Source: Olsenella_K absiana (GTDB taxonomy: Bacteria > Actinomycetota > Coriobacteriia > Coriobacteriales > Atopobiaceae). From it: a stretch of 64,000 bases of DNA. The DNA lies in assembly GCF_036408855.1 (NCBI RefSeq), contig NZ_JAZGJQ010000001.1, forward strand, positions 1-64,000, read 5' to 3'. This document shows, piece after piece, positions 34,814-43,603 of the stretch. How positions within the stretch are numbered: position 1 is the stretch's first letter; each line of letters starts with the position of its first letter. A model generated the notes under the pieces. The model made no database searches. It saw only the letters and a list, made by a program, of their open reading frames with translations, and was not told the DNA's origin. Both the position numbers and the translations under genes were made by a program.

Positions 34814-35506
34814 CTACTCGGTGCGCGGATCGATGGACTTGACGGCCTGGTCCCACTGGCCGTAGCGGCCCATGGCGGCCTTCACGGCCTCGTTGGCGTC
34901 GGTGCCGGCCTTGATCGCGTCGGTGAACTTGCCGAGGTTCAGGAACTCGAAGCCGATGATCTCGTTCTTGTCGTTGAGGGCGAGCTTGGTGATGTAGCCC
35001 TGCGTGAGCTCGAGGTAGCGGGCGCCCTTGGCCTTGGTGCCGTAGGTGGTGCCCACCATGGAGCGCATGCCCTTGCCGAGGTCGTCGAGGCCGGTGCCGA
35101 CGGGCAGGCCGCCCTCGGAGAAGGCCGTCTGGGTGCGGCCGTAGACGATCTGCAGGAAGAGCTCGCGCATGGCGACGTTGATGGCGTCACAGACGAGGTC
35201 GGTGTTCAGGGCCTCGAGGATGGTCTTGCCGGGGAGGATCTCGGCGGCCATGGCGGCGGAGTGCGTCATGCCGGAGCAGCCGATCGTCTCGATCAGGCAC
35301 TCCTCGATGATGCCGTCCTTGACGTTGAGGCTCAGCTTGCAGGCGCCCTGCTGGGGGGCGCACCAGCCCACGCCGTGCGTGTAGCCGGAGATGTCCTCGA
35401 TCTTCATCGCCTGGACCCACTTGCCCTCCTCGGGGATGGGCGCAGGGCCGTGGTATGCACCCTTGGCGACCGGGCACATCCTCTCCACTTCTGCGGAATA
35501 CTGCAT
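34814..35506 (-). CDS. NifU/IscU-like Fe-S scaffold-family protein
   Basis: The 230-residue protein resembles the IscU/NifU N-terminal scaffold, with extra N- and C-terminal parts. Candidate cluster ligands are C49 (GWCAPQQ), C77 (IGCSGMTHS) and C106 (DLVCDAIN). The start MQYSAEVERMC is fixed by GGAGAGGAG seven bases upstream; the open frame continues far upstream but crosses the divergent genes' territory. It is the first gene of the operon with the GGGtGRT protein. The two probably assemble or carry a specific metal cluster; this is inferred from pairing, not shown. Confidence 0.85.
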   Translation of the reverse strand: MQYSAEVERMCPVAKGAYHGPAPIPEEGKWVQAMKIEDISGYTHGVGWCAPQQGACKLSLNVKDGIIEECLIETIGCSGMTHSAAMAAEILPGKTILEALNTDLVCDAINVAMRELFLQIVYGRTQTAFSEGGLPVGTGLDDLGKGMRSMVGTTYGTKAKGARYLELTQGYITKLALNDKNEIIGFEFLNLGKFTDAIKAGTDANEAVKAAMGRYGQWDQAVKSIDPRTE

Positions 35507-35809
35507 GAATTCTCCTCTCCAACAAACCCCGTGGCCCGCGGCGCGGGCCACATTGATTTGGTAAAGCCACACGGTCGGTGCCGGCGGGCCGGTCCCCCTC
35601 GGCCGGCCGCCTCGTAGCTCGCGGTCTCGCGGCGCGAGGCCGCGAGGTGGGTTCTGAAAGTGCGCGTGCATCAAAATGCATACGGAAACGCCGGTTGGAG
35701 CATGGAAGCGCAGGTGTGCCGGCGCACGGGAGAGCGGGTGCCGGCACGGCCGGCCGCAGGTGGGCGCAGGGCGGCTCGCGCCGCGCCAGACCCCCGCAAT
35801 CGACCATTT
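35507..35809 (-). promoter_or_regulatory. Long 5' leader of the GGGtGRT operon
   Basis: From the promoter at 35816-35844 the transcript would run about 300 bases before the start codon. It contains several hairpins: GTGGCCCGC/GCGGGCCAC (35531-35551) directly before the ribosome-binding site, TGCAT/ATGCA (35667-35680), and long CCGGC-rich pairings around 35590-35640 and 35718-35755. The ribosome-site-proximal hairpin could hide the start region. I do not recognise a riboswitch class. Confidence 0.4.
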
Positions 35810-35815
35810 ACAGTG

Positions 35816-35844
35816 ATGATAAACGCGCTCGGCCGATTTCACAA
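35816..35844 (-). promoter_or_regulatory. Promoter of the GGGtGRT operon
   Basis: On the minus strand, TTGTGA (35844-35839) and TATCAT (35821-35816) are separated by 17 bases, close to the sigma-70-type consensus in an otherwise GC-rich gap. Confidence 0.6.
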
Positions 35845-35948
35845 CGGCGGACGAGAAATTCCGCAGGGTCGCCCCGCACCCCTCGCCCGGAGGGCGGAGG
35901 CGTGGGGGCGCGGGGCGCGTCCGCACGCCTTGCGTGCCGCGTTCCGGA

Positions 35949-35968
35949 TAGAATGTCTCACGTGAGAC
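35949..35968 (+). promoter_or_regulatory. -10 element with overlapping perfect palindrome
   Basis: TAGAAT (35949-35954) is followed at once by the perfect 14-bp palindrome GTCTCACGTGAGAC (35955-35968), covering the expected transcription start of the DJ-1/PfpI gene. This is the textbook position for a repressor site. Confidence 0.5.
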
Positions 35969-35986
35969 GAGACCAAGGAGGACCCC

Positions 35987-36571
35987 ATGAGCTTCGACAA
36001 GAGATGCGACCGGCGTGTCGCGGCGTTCCTCGCCGACGGCTGCGAGGAGGTGGAGGCCCTCGCCGTGGTGGACGTGCTCTTCCGGATGGGCATCCCGTGC
36101 GACCTCGTCGCCGTGTCGGAGGACAGGACCATCACCTCCTCGCACCGCGTCGCCATCACGTGCGACAAGGTCGTGGGCGAGGTCGACTTCGCCGACTACG
36201 ACCTGCTCTTCCTGCCCGGCGGGATGCCCGGCACCAACAACCTCGCGGCCTGTGGGCCGCTGGTTGCGGCCGTGGACGCCTTCGTCGCCGAGGGCAGGGA
36301 CGTGGCCGCCATCTGCGCCGCGCCGGCCGTGGTCCTCGCCCGCAGGGGCCTGCTCAGGGGGCGCCGCGCCACGAGCAACCCCAACTTCCAGCACGAGATC
36401 GCCGAGAACGGCGGCGTCGTCGTGGCCGACGAGCGCGTGGTCGTCGACGGGAGCGTGCTCACGAGCCAGGGCATGGGCACCGCGACCGACCTCGGCCTCG
36501 CGATCGTGAGGCGCTACCTCGGCGAGGACGCGGTCGCAGAGGCCAAGCAGAAGATCGTGTACTGGGGCTAG
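35987..36571 (+). CDS. DJ-1/PfpI-family protein
   Basis: This 194-residue single-domain protein has the family nucleophile elbow AAICAAP with C110 and the conserved acid near E20/E21 (DGCEEVEAL), like ThiJ/YajL/DJ-1 proteins. Members act as glyoxalases or deglycases, or protect against carbonyl or oxidative stress; which applies here is unknown. AAGGAGGACCCC precedes the ATG. The next gene starts 3 bases after its stop, so it heads a three-gene operon with the transporter and HAD phosphatase. Confidence 0.88.
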   Translation: MSFDKRCDRRVAAFLADGCEEVEALAVVDVLFRMGIPCDLVAVSEDRTITSSHRVAITCDKVVGEVDFADYDLLFLPGGMPGTNNLAACGPLVAAVDAFVAEGRDVAAICAAPAVVLARRGLLRGRRATSNPNFQHEIAENGGVVVADERVVVDGSVLTSQGMGTATDLGLAIVRRYLGEDAVAEAKQKIVYWG

Positions 36572-36574
36572 GGC

Positions 36575-37558
36575 GTGGGGACGACTGACGAGAGGGGCGT
36601 CGCCCTCGGTGACGCGGCGAGCCCGGAGGCCGCCGCGCGGGACGCCTCGCGCCCGGCCTGGGTCTGGCGGCTGATGCTGCTCTCCGCCGCGGCGATCTGG
36701 GGCGGGTCCTTCATGATCCTCAAGGGCGCGCTCGACAGCATATCCCCCGGCTGGCTCATCGCCTTCCGCTTCATCGTGTCCGGCTGCGTGCTCGCCGTCG
36801 TGTTCCGCCGGCGCCTCGCCGCCAACCTCGACGGGAGCCACCTCCTGGCCGGCGCGGTCGTCGGCGTCTCGGGCGGCCTCGGCTACCTGATCCAGAACAT
36901 GGGGCTCGTCGACACCACGCCCTCCAACAACGCCTTCCTCACGGCCGTCTACTGCGTCATGGTGCCCTTCCTCTCCTGGGGGCTCACCAGGCGCCGGCCG
37001 CGGGCGAACAACTTCGTGGCGGCGCTGCTGTGCCTGGCGGGCGTCGGGTTCGTCTCGCTCGGAGACTCCCTCACGTTCTCGCTCAGGTGGGGCGACTGGA
37101 TGACCCTGCTCGGCGCGGCCTGCTTCGCCGTGCAGATCGTCCAGCTCGACCGCCTCGCCCCCGGACACGACGTCTGCACCCTGACGGTGGTCGACGTCTT
37201 CGCGATGGGACTCGTCTCGCTCGTGAAGGCGCTGCTCACCGAGCCCGTCCCCGCCGTGCAGGTCACGGGCGACCTGGTCTTCCAGATGCTCTACGTGACG
37301 CTCCTCTCGTCGTGCGTCTGCTCCATCCTGCAGAACGTCGGCCAGAGCCACGTGCCCCCCACGCAGGCCTCGATCCTGCTCTCGCTCGAGAGCGTCTTCG
37401 GCGTGCTCTTCTCGGTCCTGTTCTATGGCGACCCGCTCACCTGGCGCCTTATGTGCGGCTTCGCCCTCATCTTCCTCGCGGTCATCCTGTCCGAGGTGTC
37501 TCCCCGGGCGGTGGCGCAAAGGGTCCTTGGCCGCGCGTCGGCCGGACGGGAGGCGTGA
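36575..37558 (+). CDS. EamA/DMT-family transporter
   Basis: The 327-residue protein has ten predicted membrane helices in two EamA repeats. LMLLSAAAIWGGSFMILKGAL opens the first, and the second ends with the typical PTQASILLSLESVFGVLFSV motif. It probably exports a small metabolite. It starts at GTG with only a weak GGGGCTAGGG upstream, consistent with translational coupling to the DJ-1 gene 3 bases before it. It is followed after 3 bases by the HAD gene. Confidence 0.88.
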   Translation: MGTTDERGVALGDAASPEAAARDASRPAWVWRLMLLSAAAIWGGSFMILKGALDSISPGWLIAFRFIVSGCVLAVVFRRRLAANLDGSHLLAGAVVGVSGGLGYLIQNMGLVDTTPSNNAFLTAVYCVMVPFLSWGLTRRRPRANNFVAALLCLAGVGFVSLGDSLTFSLRWGDWMTLLGAACFAVQIVQLDRLAPGHDVCTLTVVDVFAMGLVSLVKALLTEPVPAVQVTGDLVFQMLYVTLLSSCVCSILQNVGQSHVPPTQASILLSLESVFGVLFSVLFYGDPLTWRLMCGFALIFLAVILSEVSPRAVAQRVLGRASAGREA

Positions 37559-37561
37559 CGG

Positions 37562-38368
37562 ATGTTCCCCTACAAGGCGGTCTTCAGCGACATAGACGGC
37601 ACCCTGGTCGACGCCGAACACCACGCGATGCCGGCCTCAGCCGGCCCCATCGTGCGGCTGGTGGCGGCGGGCGTGCCCTTCGTGCTCATCTCCTCGCGCG
37701 GCCCGGGCGGCATCGCGCCGGTCCAGCGCGAGCTCGGCTTCCAGGGCCCCTACGTCGCCTACGGCGGCGCGCTCGTGCGCGACGCCTGCGGGCGCGAGCT
37801 CTTCTCGAAGACGATCGGCATCGACGCCGCCTGCGAGATAAAGGACTTCCTCACCACCGAGCTGCCCCAGGTGTTCTGCTGCACGTACGGCTTCGACACC
37901 TGGGTCGTGGACGACGACTCGGACCCGCGGGTGCGCGAGGAGGAGTACTTCGTGCGCGACAAGAGCGTTGTGGACCCCGACCTGCGCGGCCGCTTCGGCG
38001 AGCGTGGGGTGCACAAGTTCATGCTGATGGGCGAGCCGGAGGCGATCCTGGCGGCGGAGCGGGAGGTCGCGCGGCGCTTCCCCGAGCTCGCGGTCGTCCG
38101 CTCGCGCGCGGAGCTGTGCGAGATCGGGGCGGGCGGCGTGAGCAAGGGCGCGGGCGTGCGGCTCGTCTGCGAGCACCTCGGCGTGGACCCCGCGGACTGC
38201 GCGGGCTTCGGCGACGGCCTCAACGACCTGGACCTCATGGCCGCGGTGGGCACCTCCTTCGCCATGGCCAACGCCGAGGAGGCGGTCAAGGCGCGCGCCA
38301 CCCACGTCACGAGGTGGAGCAACGTGGAGATGGGCGTCTCCAGGACCCTCGAGGCGCTCGGCGCGTAG
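37562..38368 (+). CDS. Cof-type HAD-superfamily hydrolase
   Basis: The 268-residue phosphatase has motif I FSDIDGTLVD (D10, D12), motif II ISSRG and motif IV GFGDGLNDLDLM with a Cof-type C2 cap, as in sugar-phosphate and flavin-phosphate phosphatases of the YidA/Cof group. The substrate is unknown. GGAGGCGTGACGG precedes the ATG. It is the last gene of the pfpI-eamA-HAD operon; no clear terminator follows. Confidence 0.9.
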   Translation: MFPYKAVFSDIDGTLVDAEHHAMPASAGPIVRLVAAGVPFVLISSRGPGGIAPVQRELGFQGPYVAYGGALVRDACGRELFSKTIGIDAACEIKDFLTTELPQVFCCTYGFDTWVVDDDSDPRVREEEYFVRDKSVVDPDLRGRFGERGVHKFMLMGEPEAILAAEREVARRFPELAVVRSRAELCEIGAGGVSKGAGVRLVCEHLGVDPADCAGFGDGLNDLDLMAAVGTSFAMANAEEAVKARATHVTRWSNVEMGVSRTLEALGA

Positions 38369-38511
38369 GCCGCCCCCGCCCGCGCCCGAACGCGCTATTC
38401 TTAGAGGTCCCGCATGCGTGGCGGGTGTCCCCACGAGGGCGCATGCCGCCCGTGGGCCCGCCCGCCGCCGCGCCGCCATCGCACCAGAACCACACCCGGA
38501 GAGGACCAAGC

Positions 38512-41500
38512 TTGATATCGAGGGTCGCGCTCTCTAACTCCTGCAGCCCGGCCGTGCTGAGCCGCGCCGCCGTCGTCGCCGACCGCGGCCTCAGGATCCA
38601 CGACAGGACCTGCTCGTACGAGGGCGAGCTCACCGTCCTCACCGCCAGCGTCGACGCCACGTACAGCTATGACGCGCCGTATCGGGCGAGCGTCAGGATA
38701 GACGAGGAGGCCGACCGGCTCGTGGGGTACGGCTGCACGTGCCCCGCTGCGCGCAAGTACGCGGGCCCCTGCAAGCACGCGATCGCGCTCTGCCTCGACT
38801 TCAACGACCGCTCCGACCGCTACGAGGGCTTCGACGAGGCCCACCATGTCGTCACGTCCAGGAGCATCGCGCACTTCCTCGACAGGCGCCGCGCCTCCGG
38901 CGTCGCCGCGACCGCCGCCGGCTCGGAGGAGCGCCAGGGGAGCGTGCGCCTCGTGCCGCAGCTCGTCTACGACCTGGGGGGCTTCTCGGTGCGCTTCAAG
39001 ATCGCCGGCGAGCGCGGCTCCTACGTGCTCAAGTCGCCAGGCGCCCTCGTCGACGCGCTCGACGCGTGCTCGTACGTGCGCTACGGCAAGAAGCTCGCGT
39101 TCACCCACGACATGGAGGCCTTCGAGAAGGACGCGCGGCCCATGGTCCGCTTCGTCGAGCGCGCCGTCCGCAACCGCCGCACCTACGCGCTCGACCGGCT
39201 CGTGGGCCGCGGCTACGCGGGGACCTACCACGCCAGCTCCCGGGAGCTGCGCCTCTCGCCCCCCGAGCTCGAGGAGTTCCTCGACCTCCTCGTCGGCACG
39301 GAGGTCTCGGTCGAGGACGCCTCGAAGGGGGGACTGCTCATGCCGGGGGCCACCGGGCCGAGGACCCTCTCGGTCGAGCGGGGCGACCCCGAGGTCAGCG
39401 TGGAGCTCGTGGAGGTGCAGGGCGGCGCCTACGAGTTCAGGCGCCACGGCGACGCGCGCTTCGTGAGGTCGGGGAGCCTCAGCATCGCGGTCGACGGGGA
39501 GCACCTGTGGATCTGCTCCGAGAGGCTCGCGCCGGTCGCGGACCTTCTCGCTGAGACCTTCTCCGACCCCTCGGACCACCTGCTCGTCTCGAAGGGTGAC
39601 GTCGAGGCCTTCGCCGCGGCGGTCCTGCCCAAGCTCGAGTCGTCGGTGCGCACGAGCGTCCCGGAGCGGCTCGAGGCCCTCCGCCCGCAGCCGCTCTCGC
39701 TCAGGTTCTACCTGGACTACGGGCAGCGCGGCGCCACCTGCGTGCCCGTCGCGTGCTACGGCGACAAGACCTACGCGGTGCTCGGCCCCCGCGGGGCGGC
39801 GGAGAGGAACCTCGCGCGCGACGCGGCCGGCGAGGCGCGGGCGCGCGAGGTCGTCCTGCGCTACCTGCCCGTGACCGACGGCGACAAGACGGCGACCCTG
39901 CCCAAGAGCGACTCCGCGCTGGCGACCCTCGTCTTCGAGGGGACGCGCGAGATGGCGCGCCTGGGCGAGGTCATGGTGACGGACGGCTTCCGCAGGCTCA
40001 AGTCGACGGCGCACCCGTCCGTCAGCGTGGGCGTATCGATGAGGAACAACCTCATCGACCTCACGGTGACCACCTCGGGCATCCCCGCCGAGGACCTGCA
40101 CGCCCTTCTCGCCAGCTACCGGCTCAAGAGGCGCTACCACCGCCTGCGCGACGGCTCGATCCTGGACCTCTCTACGGTCGACCTCGACCAGATCAGCGAG
40201 CTCACCCAGGAGCTCTCGCTGAGCCCGGCGGAGCTCACGGCGGGCGAGGCGGAGGTCCCCTCCTACAAGGCCTTCCTGCTCGAGGACCTGATCGACCCCG
40301 AGGAGCAGGCGGAGTCGTTCCGCAGGTACGTGGAGGGCTTCCGCGCGGTGGACCCCACCGGCTTCGCCCCGCCCGCCTCGCTCGCGGGCGTGCTCAGGCC
40401 CTACCAGGTGGCGGGCTACCAGTGGCTTCGGGCGCTCACGGAGATGGGCTTCGGCGGGATCCTCGCGGACGAGATGGGCCTGGGCAAGTCCGTCCAGCTC
40501 ATCTCCCTCGTCGTCTCCTGCATCGACCAGGTGCGCGCCTGCGGCCCCGTGCTCGTGGTGTGCCCGGCCTCGCTCGTCTACAACTGGCAGGCCGAGTTCG
40601 CCAAGTTCGCCCCCGAGCTCGACACCCTCGTCGTCGTTGGCACGGCGGAGGCGCGCCAGGAGCTTAGGCGCTCGCGGCGCCCCGACGTCATGGTCACGAG
40701 CTACGACCTGCTCAGGCGAGACGTGCAGGACTACGCCGGCATGCGCCTGTGGGCCGCCGTCCTCGACGAGGCGCAGTACATCAAGAACCACGAGACGCTC
40801 GCCGCGCGCTCGGTCAAGCACCTCAGGGCCGAGCACCGCTTCGCGCTCACCGGCACGCCCGTGGAGAACCGTCTCTCGGAGCTGTGGAGCATCTTCGACT
40901 TCCTCATGCCGGGCCTGCTCGGCACCTACGAGCGCTTCCGCGACCGCTTCGAGCGGCCCATCGTGGAGGAGGGGAGCGAGGCCACGTCCGCCCACCTCAG
41001 GGCCGCCGTGGGCCCCTTCATCCTGCGCAGGCTCAAGCGCGACGTCCTCACCGACCTGCCCGACAAGCTCGAGCAGGTGGTGCGCACCCACATGGACGAC
41101 GAGCAGCGCAAGCTCTACGAGGCCCTCGCGCAGGAGCTGCGCGAGTCCATCGGCAGGCAGAGCGCGAGCGAGGTCGGCCGCTCCAAGATGCAGATCCTTG
41201 CGGGACTGATGCGGCTGCGGCAGGTATGCTGCGACCCCCGCCTGGTGTTCGACGAGTACGAAGGTCCCTCTGCCAAGCTCGAGGCGATCATGGAGATCGT
41301 GGAGCAGGTCGTGGACGCCCGCCAGAAGATGCTGCTCTTCTCGCAGTTCACGAGCTACCTCGACATCATCGCCCAGGAGCTGGACCGCCGCGGGGTCGGC
41401 TACCTCACCATCACCGGCCAGACTCCCAAGAGGCGCAGGATCGAGCTGGTGGACAAGTTCAACTCGGACGACACCCCGGTGTTCCTCATTTCCCTCAAGG

Positions 41501-41781
41501 CGGGCGGCACCGGCCTCAACCTCACCGGGGCCAACATCGTGCTGCACGCGGACCCCTGGTGGAACGCCGCCGCGCAGAACCAGGCGACCGACCGCGCGCA
41601 CAGGATCGGGCAGACCAAGGAGGTGTGCGTCTACAAGGTCATCTGCGAGAACACCCTCGAGGAGCGCATCCTCGACATGCAGGACGCCAAGAGCGCGTTG
41701 GCCGACGAGGTCGTGGGGCAGGGGGCCGGCTCGGCCTTGGGCTCGCTCTCCCGCGAGGACCTTCTCGAGCTGCTGGAGTAG
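38512..41781 (+). CDS. SNF2-family ATPase with SWIM zinc finger
   Basis: The 1089-residue protein begins at TTG, supported by GGAGAGG eight bases upstream. An N-terminal SWIM finger (C75, C77, C87, H89 in GCTCPAARKYAGPCKH) is followed by the SNF2 helicase-associated region. The SNF2_N motor has Walker A DEMGLGKS at 653-660 and box II DEAQ at 752-755, and a C-terminal helicase domain has motif VI QATDRAHRIGQ at 1024-1034. It should use ATP to move along or remodel DNA-protein complexes, perhaps at stalled polymerases as RapA does. A TATTCT -10-like box lies at 38396-38401. It is transcribed alone. Confidence 0.9.
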   Translation: MISRVALSNSCSPAVLSRAAVVADRGLRIHDRTCSYEGELTVLTASVDATYSYDAPYRASVRIDEEADRLVGYGCTCPAARKYAGPCKHAIALCLDFNDRSDRYEGFDEAHHVVTSRSIAHFLDRRRASGVAATAAGSEERQGSVRLVPQLVYDLGGFSVRFKIAGERGSYVLKSPGALVDALDACSYVRYGKKLAFTHDMEAFEKDARPMVRFVERAVRNRRTYALDRLVGRGYAGTYHASSRELRLSPPELEEFLDLLVGTEVSVEDASKGGLLMPGATGPRTLSVERGDPEVSVELVEVQGGAYEFRRHGDARFVRSGSLSIAVDGEHLWICSERLAPVADLLAETFSDPSDHLLVSKGDVEAFAAAVLPKLESSVRTSVPERLEALRPQPLSLRFYLDYGQRGATCVPVACYGDKTYAVLGPRGAAERNLARDAAGEARAREVVLRYLPVTDGDKTATLPKSDSALATLVFEGTREMARLGEVMVTDGFRRLKSTAHPSVSVGVSMRNNLIDLTVTTSGIPAEDLHALLASYRLKRRYHRLRDGSILDLSTVDLDQISELTQELSLSPAELTAGEAEVPSYKAFLLEDLIDPEEQAESFRRYVEGFRAVDPTGFAPPASLAGVLRPYQVAGYQWLRALTEMGFGGILADEMGLGKSVQLISLVVSCIDQVRACGPVLVVCPASLVYNWQAEFAKFAPELDTLVVVGTAEARQELRRSRRPDVMVTSYDLLRRDVQDYAGMRLWAAVLDEAQYIKNHETLAARSVKHLRAEHRFALTGTPVENRLSELWSIFDFLMPGLLGTYERFRDRFERPIVEEGSEATSAHLRAAVGPFILRRLKRDVLTDLPDKLEQVVRTHMDDEQRKLYEALAQELRESIGRQSASEVGRSKMQILAGLMRLRQVCCDPRLVFDEYEGPSAKLEAIMEIVEQVVDARQKMLLFSQFTSYLDIIAQELDRRGVGYLTITGQTPKRRRIELVDKFNSDDTPVFLISLKAGGTGLNLTGANIVLHADPWWNAAAQNQATDRAHRIGQTKEVCVYKVICENTLEERILDMQDAKSALADEVVGQGAGSALGSLSREDLLELLE

Positions 41782-41912
41782 CCCGCCTCGACGCGCCTGC
41801 CCGGCGTCGGCGCCGCCACGGCACGGAGGGGGCCGGGCGGTACGGGCAACGACGCGCGGGGGTCGCGTCAGCACGGCAGACGGCACGAAAGTGGCCGCAG
41901 GCGGTGGGTGCC

Positions 41913-41954
41913 TGCCACAGTGCGGCTGGGAAACCAACCTGCCGTTTGGAAACC
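41913..41954 (+). repeat. TGCCACAG / GGGAAACC / GTTTGGAAAC element
   Basis: TGCCACAG (41913-41920), TGGGAAACC (41927-41935) and GTTTGGAAAC (41945-41954) recur in the same order as at 11851-11918. TAGATA (41968-41973) just after could be a -10 for the GNAT gene. A GCAGGC/GCCTGC hairpin precedes the element (41895-41913). Confidence 0.35.
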
Positions 41955-42003
41955 GAACGAACTGGGTAGATAAATAATCAGTTACGTTCAAATACCAGCC
42001 GCC

Positions 42004-42034
42004 AAGCCGCGCGGTCCTCTGGGCCGCGCGGCTT
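42004..42034 (+). promoter_or_regulatory. Strong hairpin in the GNAT gene leader
   Basis: AAGCCGCGCGG (42004-42014) pairs perfectly with CCGCGCGGCTT (42024-42034) around a 9-base loop and ends only 7 bases before the GGAGGAGG ribosome-binding site. It could be an attenuator or stabilising 5' hairpin; the T-run is weak (CTTCGCTTA). Confidence 0.5.
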
Positions 42035-42055
42035 CGCTTAGTGGAGGAGGCTCTA

Positions 42056-42328
42056 ATGCTGTTCCAGACGAACGACGACAACGTGGTCTTCCTGGACGAC
42101 TACGGTGAGGTCAAGGGCAAGGTCGACTTCGTCGACGCCGGCGGGGACACGGTCGACATCACCTCCGTGTACGTCGCGCCGAGCGAGAGGGGCATGGGGC
42201 TCGCGAGCAGGCTCATGGGCACCTGCGCCCGACACCTGCGCTTCCATGGCAAGAAGGCCAAGGCCACCTGCTCCTACGCAAAGAAGTGGTTCGGCGAGCA
42301 CAAGGAGTACGCGGACGTCCTCGCCTAG
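42056..42328 (+). CDS. Small GNAT-like acetyltransferase
   Basis: This 90-residue minimal GNAT protein resembles the YjdJ/Gtn10-like group (single acetyl-CoA-binding half). VDFVDAGGDTVDITSVYVAPSERG is followed by MGLASRLMGTCARHLR, and the end CSYAKKWFGEHKEYADVLA matches the C-terminal Cys-Ser-Tyr...W pattern of that group. The substrate is unknown. GGAGGAGG lies seven bases before the ATG. It is flanked by a 5' hairpin and a 3' terminator, so it is monocistronic. Confidence 0.85.
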   Translation: MLFQTNDDNVVFLDDYGEVKGKVDFVDAGGDTVDITSVYVAPSERGMGLASRLMGTCARHLRFHGKKAKATCSYAKKWFGEHKEYADVLA

Positions 42329-42361
42329 GCGAGGAGGACCTCCGCTCAATGGCACGATCTT

Positions 42362-42394
42362 GGGGCGGGCTCCTTCGGGGGCCCGCCCCCTCTG
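42362..42394 (+). terminator. Terminator after the small GNAT gene
   Basis: The stem GGGGCGGGC (42362-42370) / GCCCGCCCC (42381-42389) has a TCCTTCGGGG-type loop and is followed by CTCTGTT. Confidence 0.7.
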
Positions 42395-42614
42395 TTGCCG
42401 CATGGCGCGGGGTCGCCATCGCGCCTCCTCCTGCCCCATCGAGCCCGTGGCGCGGGCGCAGCCTGCGAGTGGATGCTCCGTTTCGCAACCCCGTGCCAGC
42501 TTGGTGCCTCCCACCTGCAGCGGATTCTTCGAGAGGCGTCCTAGGAGCGCCTCCCGGCGCGCAAGCGCGCGTAGGATTGCGGGACCTTTTGGTGTCCGGG
42601 GGCAGGAGGGTTCC

Positions 42615-43457
42615 ATGGGAGACGGGCTAGACGTCGTCAGGGTGGGCGTGTTCGACGCGGAGGGGCCGTGCGCGGGGCGGCCCCAAGGTGGCGGGGAGCG
42701 GCAAGGGAGGCCTCGCTCGGACGGCGCCTCCATGTGGGGGCGCCCCGACGCCTGCGACGGGTGCCCCGCAGCGCACGCCATCCTGGACCTCATCAATGAC
42801 CCGCAGGTCACGGGTGTCGCACGCGCCCACTGCTGCGAGCTTGACCCCGTGGTGCTCGCCCGCGTCGACGAGCTCGCGGCCGCCGTCGAGTCGCGTGGCG
42901 CCGAGGTCCTCTTCGTCGTGCTCGGGTCGCGCGGCGCGGACGGGGTCGAGGTCGTGCGCAGGGTCGTGGGGATAGGCAGGGGCGTGCAGGTCGTCTACGT
43001 CGACGTGGCCGGCCGCAACGCGACCAGGGTCTACGAGACCGCCCACGTCTACCTGCTCGGTTGGCCCCTCGTCCCCGGGGACTTCTCGCGAGCCGTCGAC
43101 AGGGCGCTCACCCTGCGCGAGCGCCTGTGCGAGAGGCCCCTCGTGCTCCGCTCGGAGGGGGTGGAGCGCCTCGTGGCGCCCGGGTCGATCTCCTTCATCG
43201 AGAGCGACCGGAGGCTCCTTCGGGTGCACGCCGGCGCGGCGGTGCTGGAGACGTACGGGACGATGGCGGACGCGGCGTCCCAGCTGCCCTCGCGCTTCGT
43301 GTGCCCCCACAGGAGCTTCCTGGTGAACCTCTCCTGCGTGTGCGAGGTCGCCGGAGACGACCTCGCGCTCAAGACGGGCGAGCGCATACCCCTTAGCAGG
43401 CGGAGGAGGGACTCGGTGTGCGAGGCCTTCTCCGCCTACGTCGGGAGGCGCCTTTGA
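42615..43457 (+). CDS. LytTR-domain DNA-binding regulator
   Basis: The 280-residue protein ends in a LytTR DNA-binding domain (about 180-280). ISFIESDRRLLRVH, PSRFVCPHRSFLVNLS and LKTGERIPLSRRRRDSVCEAF are the three hallmark segments. The N-terminal part (about 60-165) looks like a degenerate response-regulator receiver domain without a clear phosphorylatable Asp, preceded by a variable Gly/Arg-rich start and a CDGCPAAH cysteine cluster. GGAGGG lies six bases before the ATG. No histidine kinase is adjacent. The next gene, a large surface protein, is the most likely local target. Confidence 0.8.
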   Translation: MGDGLDVVRVGVFDAEGPCAGRPQGGGERQGRPRSDGASMWGRPDACDGCPAAHAILDLINDPQVTGVARAHCCELDPVVLARVDELAAAVESRGAEVLFVVLGSRGADGVEVVRRVVGIGRGVQVVYVDVAGRNATRVYETAHVYLLGWPLVPGDFSRAVDRALTLRERLCERPLVLRSEGVERLVAPGSISFIESDRRLLRVHAGAAVLETYGTMADAASQLPSRFVCPHRSFLVNLSCVCEVAGDDLALKTGERIPLSRRRRDSVCEAFSAYVGRRL

Positions 43458-43523
43458 GTCGAGGGCCGGGGCACCCGCTCCCCGCACGTCGTGACACGGG
43501 AGCGACCACTCGTTACGAATCAC

Positions 43524-43583
43524 GTGACCCCGCGCCTGCCCCTCCCTAGGATGGTCTCCCACGCCCGGACGAACCGTCCGGGC
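43524..43583 (+). promoter_or_regulatory. Promoter and leader hairpin of the Ig-like protein gene
   Basis: GTGACC (43524-43529), a 17-base spacer and TAGGAT (43547-43552) form a promoter candidate. Just upstream, CTCGTTACGAATCACG could hold LytTR-type repeats. The transcript would begin with a perfect 9-bp hairpin GCCCGGACG-AAC-CGTCCGGGC (43563-43583) before the GGGAGGGG ribosome-binding site. Confidence 0.45.
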
Positions 43584-43603
43584 CCGAGGGGGAGGGGCTT
43601 TCC

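Noticed and set aside
34814..37624. A 936-residue extension upstream of the NifU-like protein
   Set aside because: The conserved sequence starts at the ATG at 35506 with a strong ribosome-binding site; the extension runs antisense through the DJ-1 and transporter genes.
37030..41781. Longer start for the SNF2 protein
   Set aside because: The upstream part overlaps the transporter and HAD genes in another frame; the TTG at 38512 has a good ribosome-binding site and starts the conserved region.
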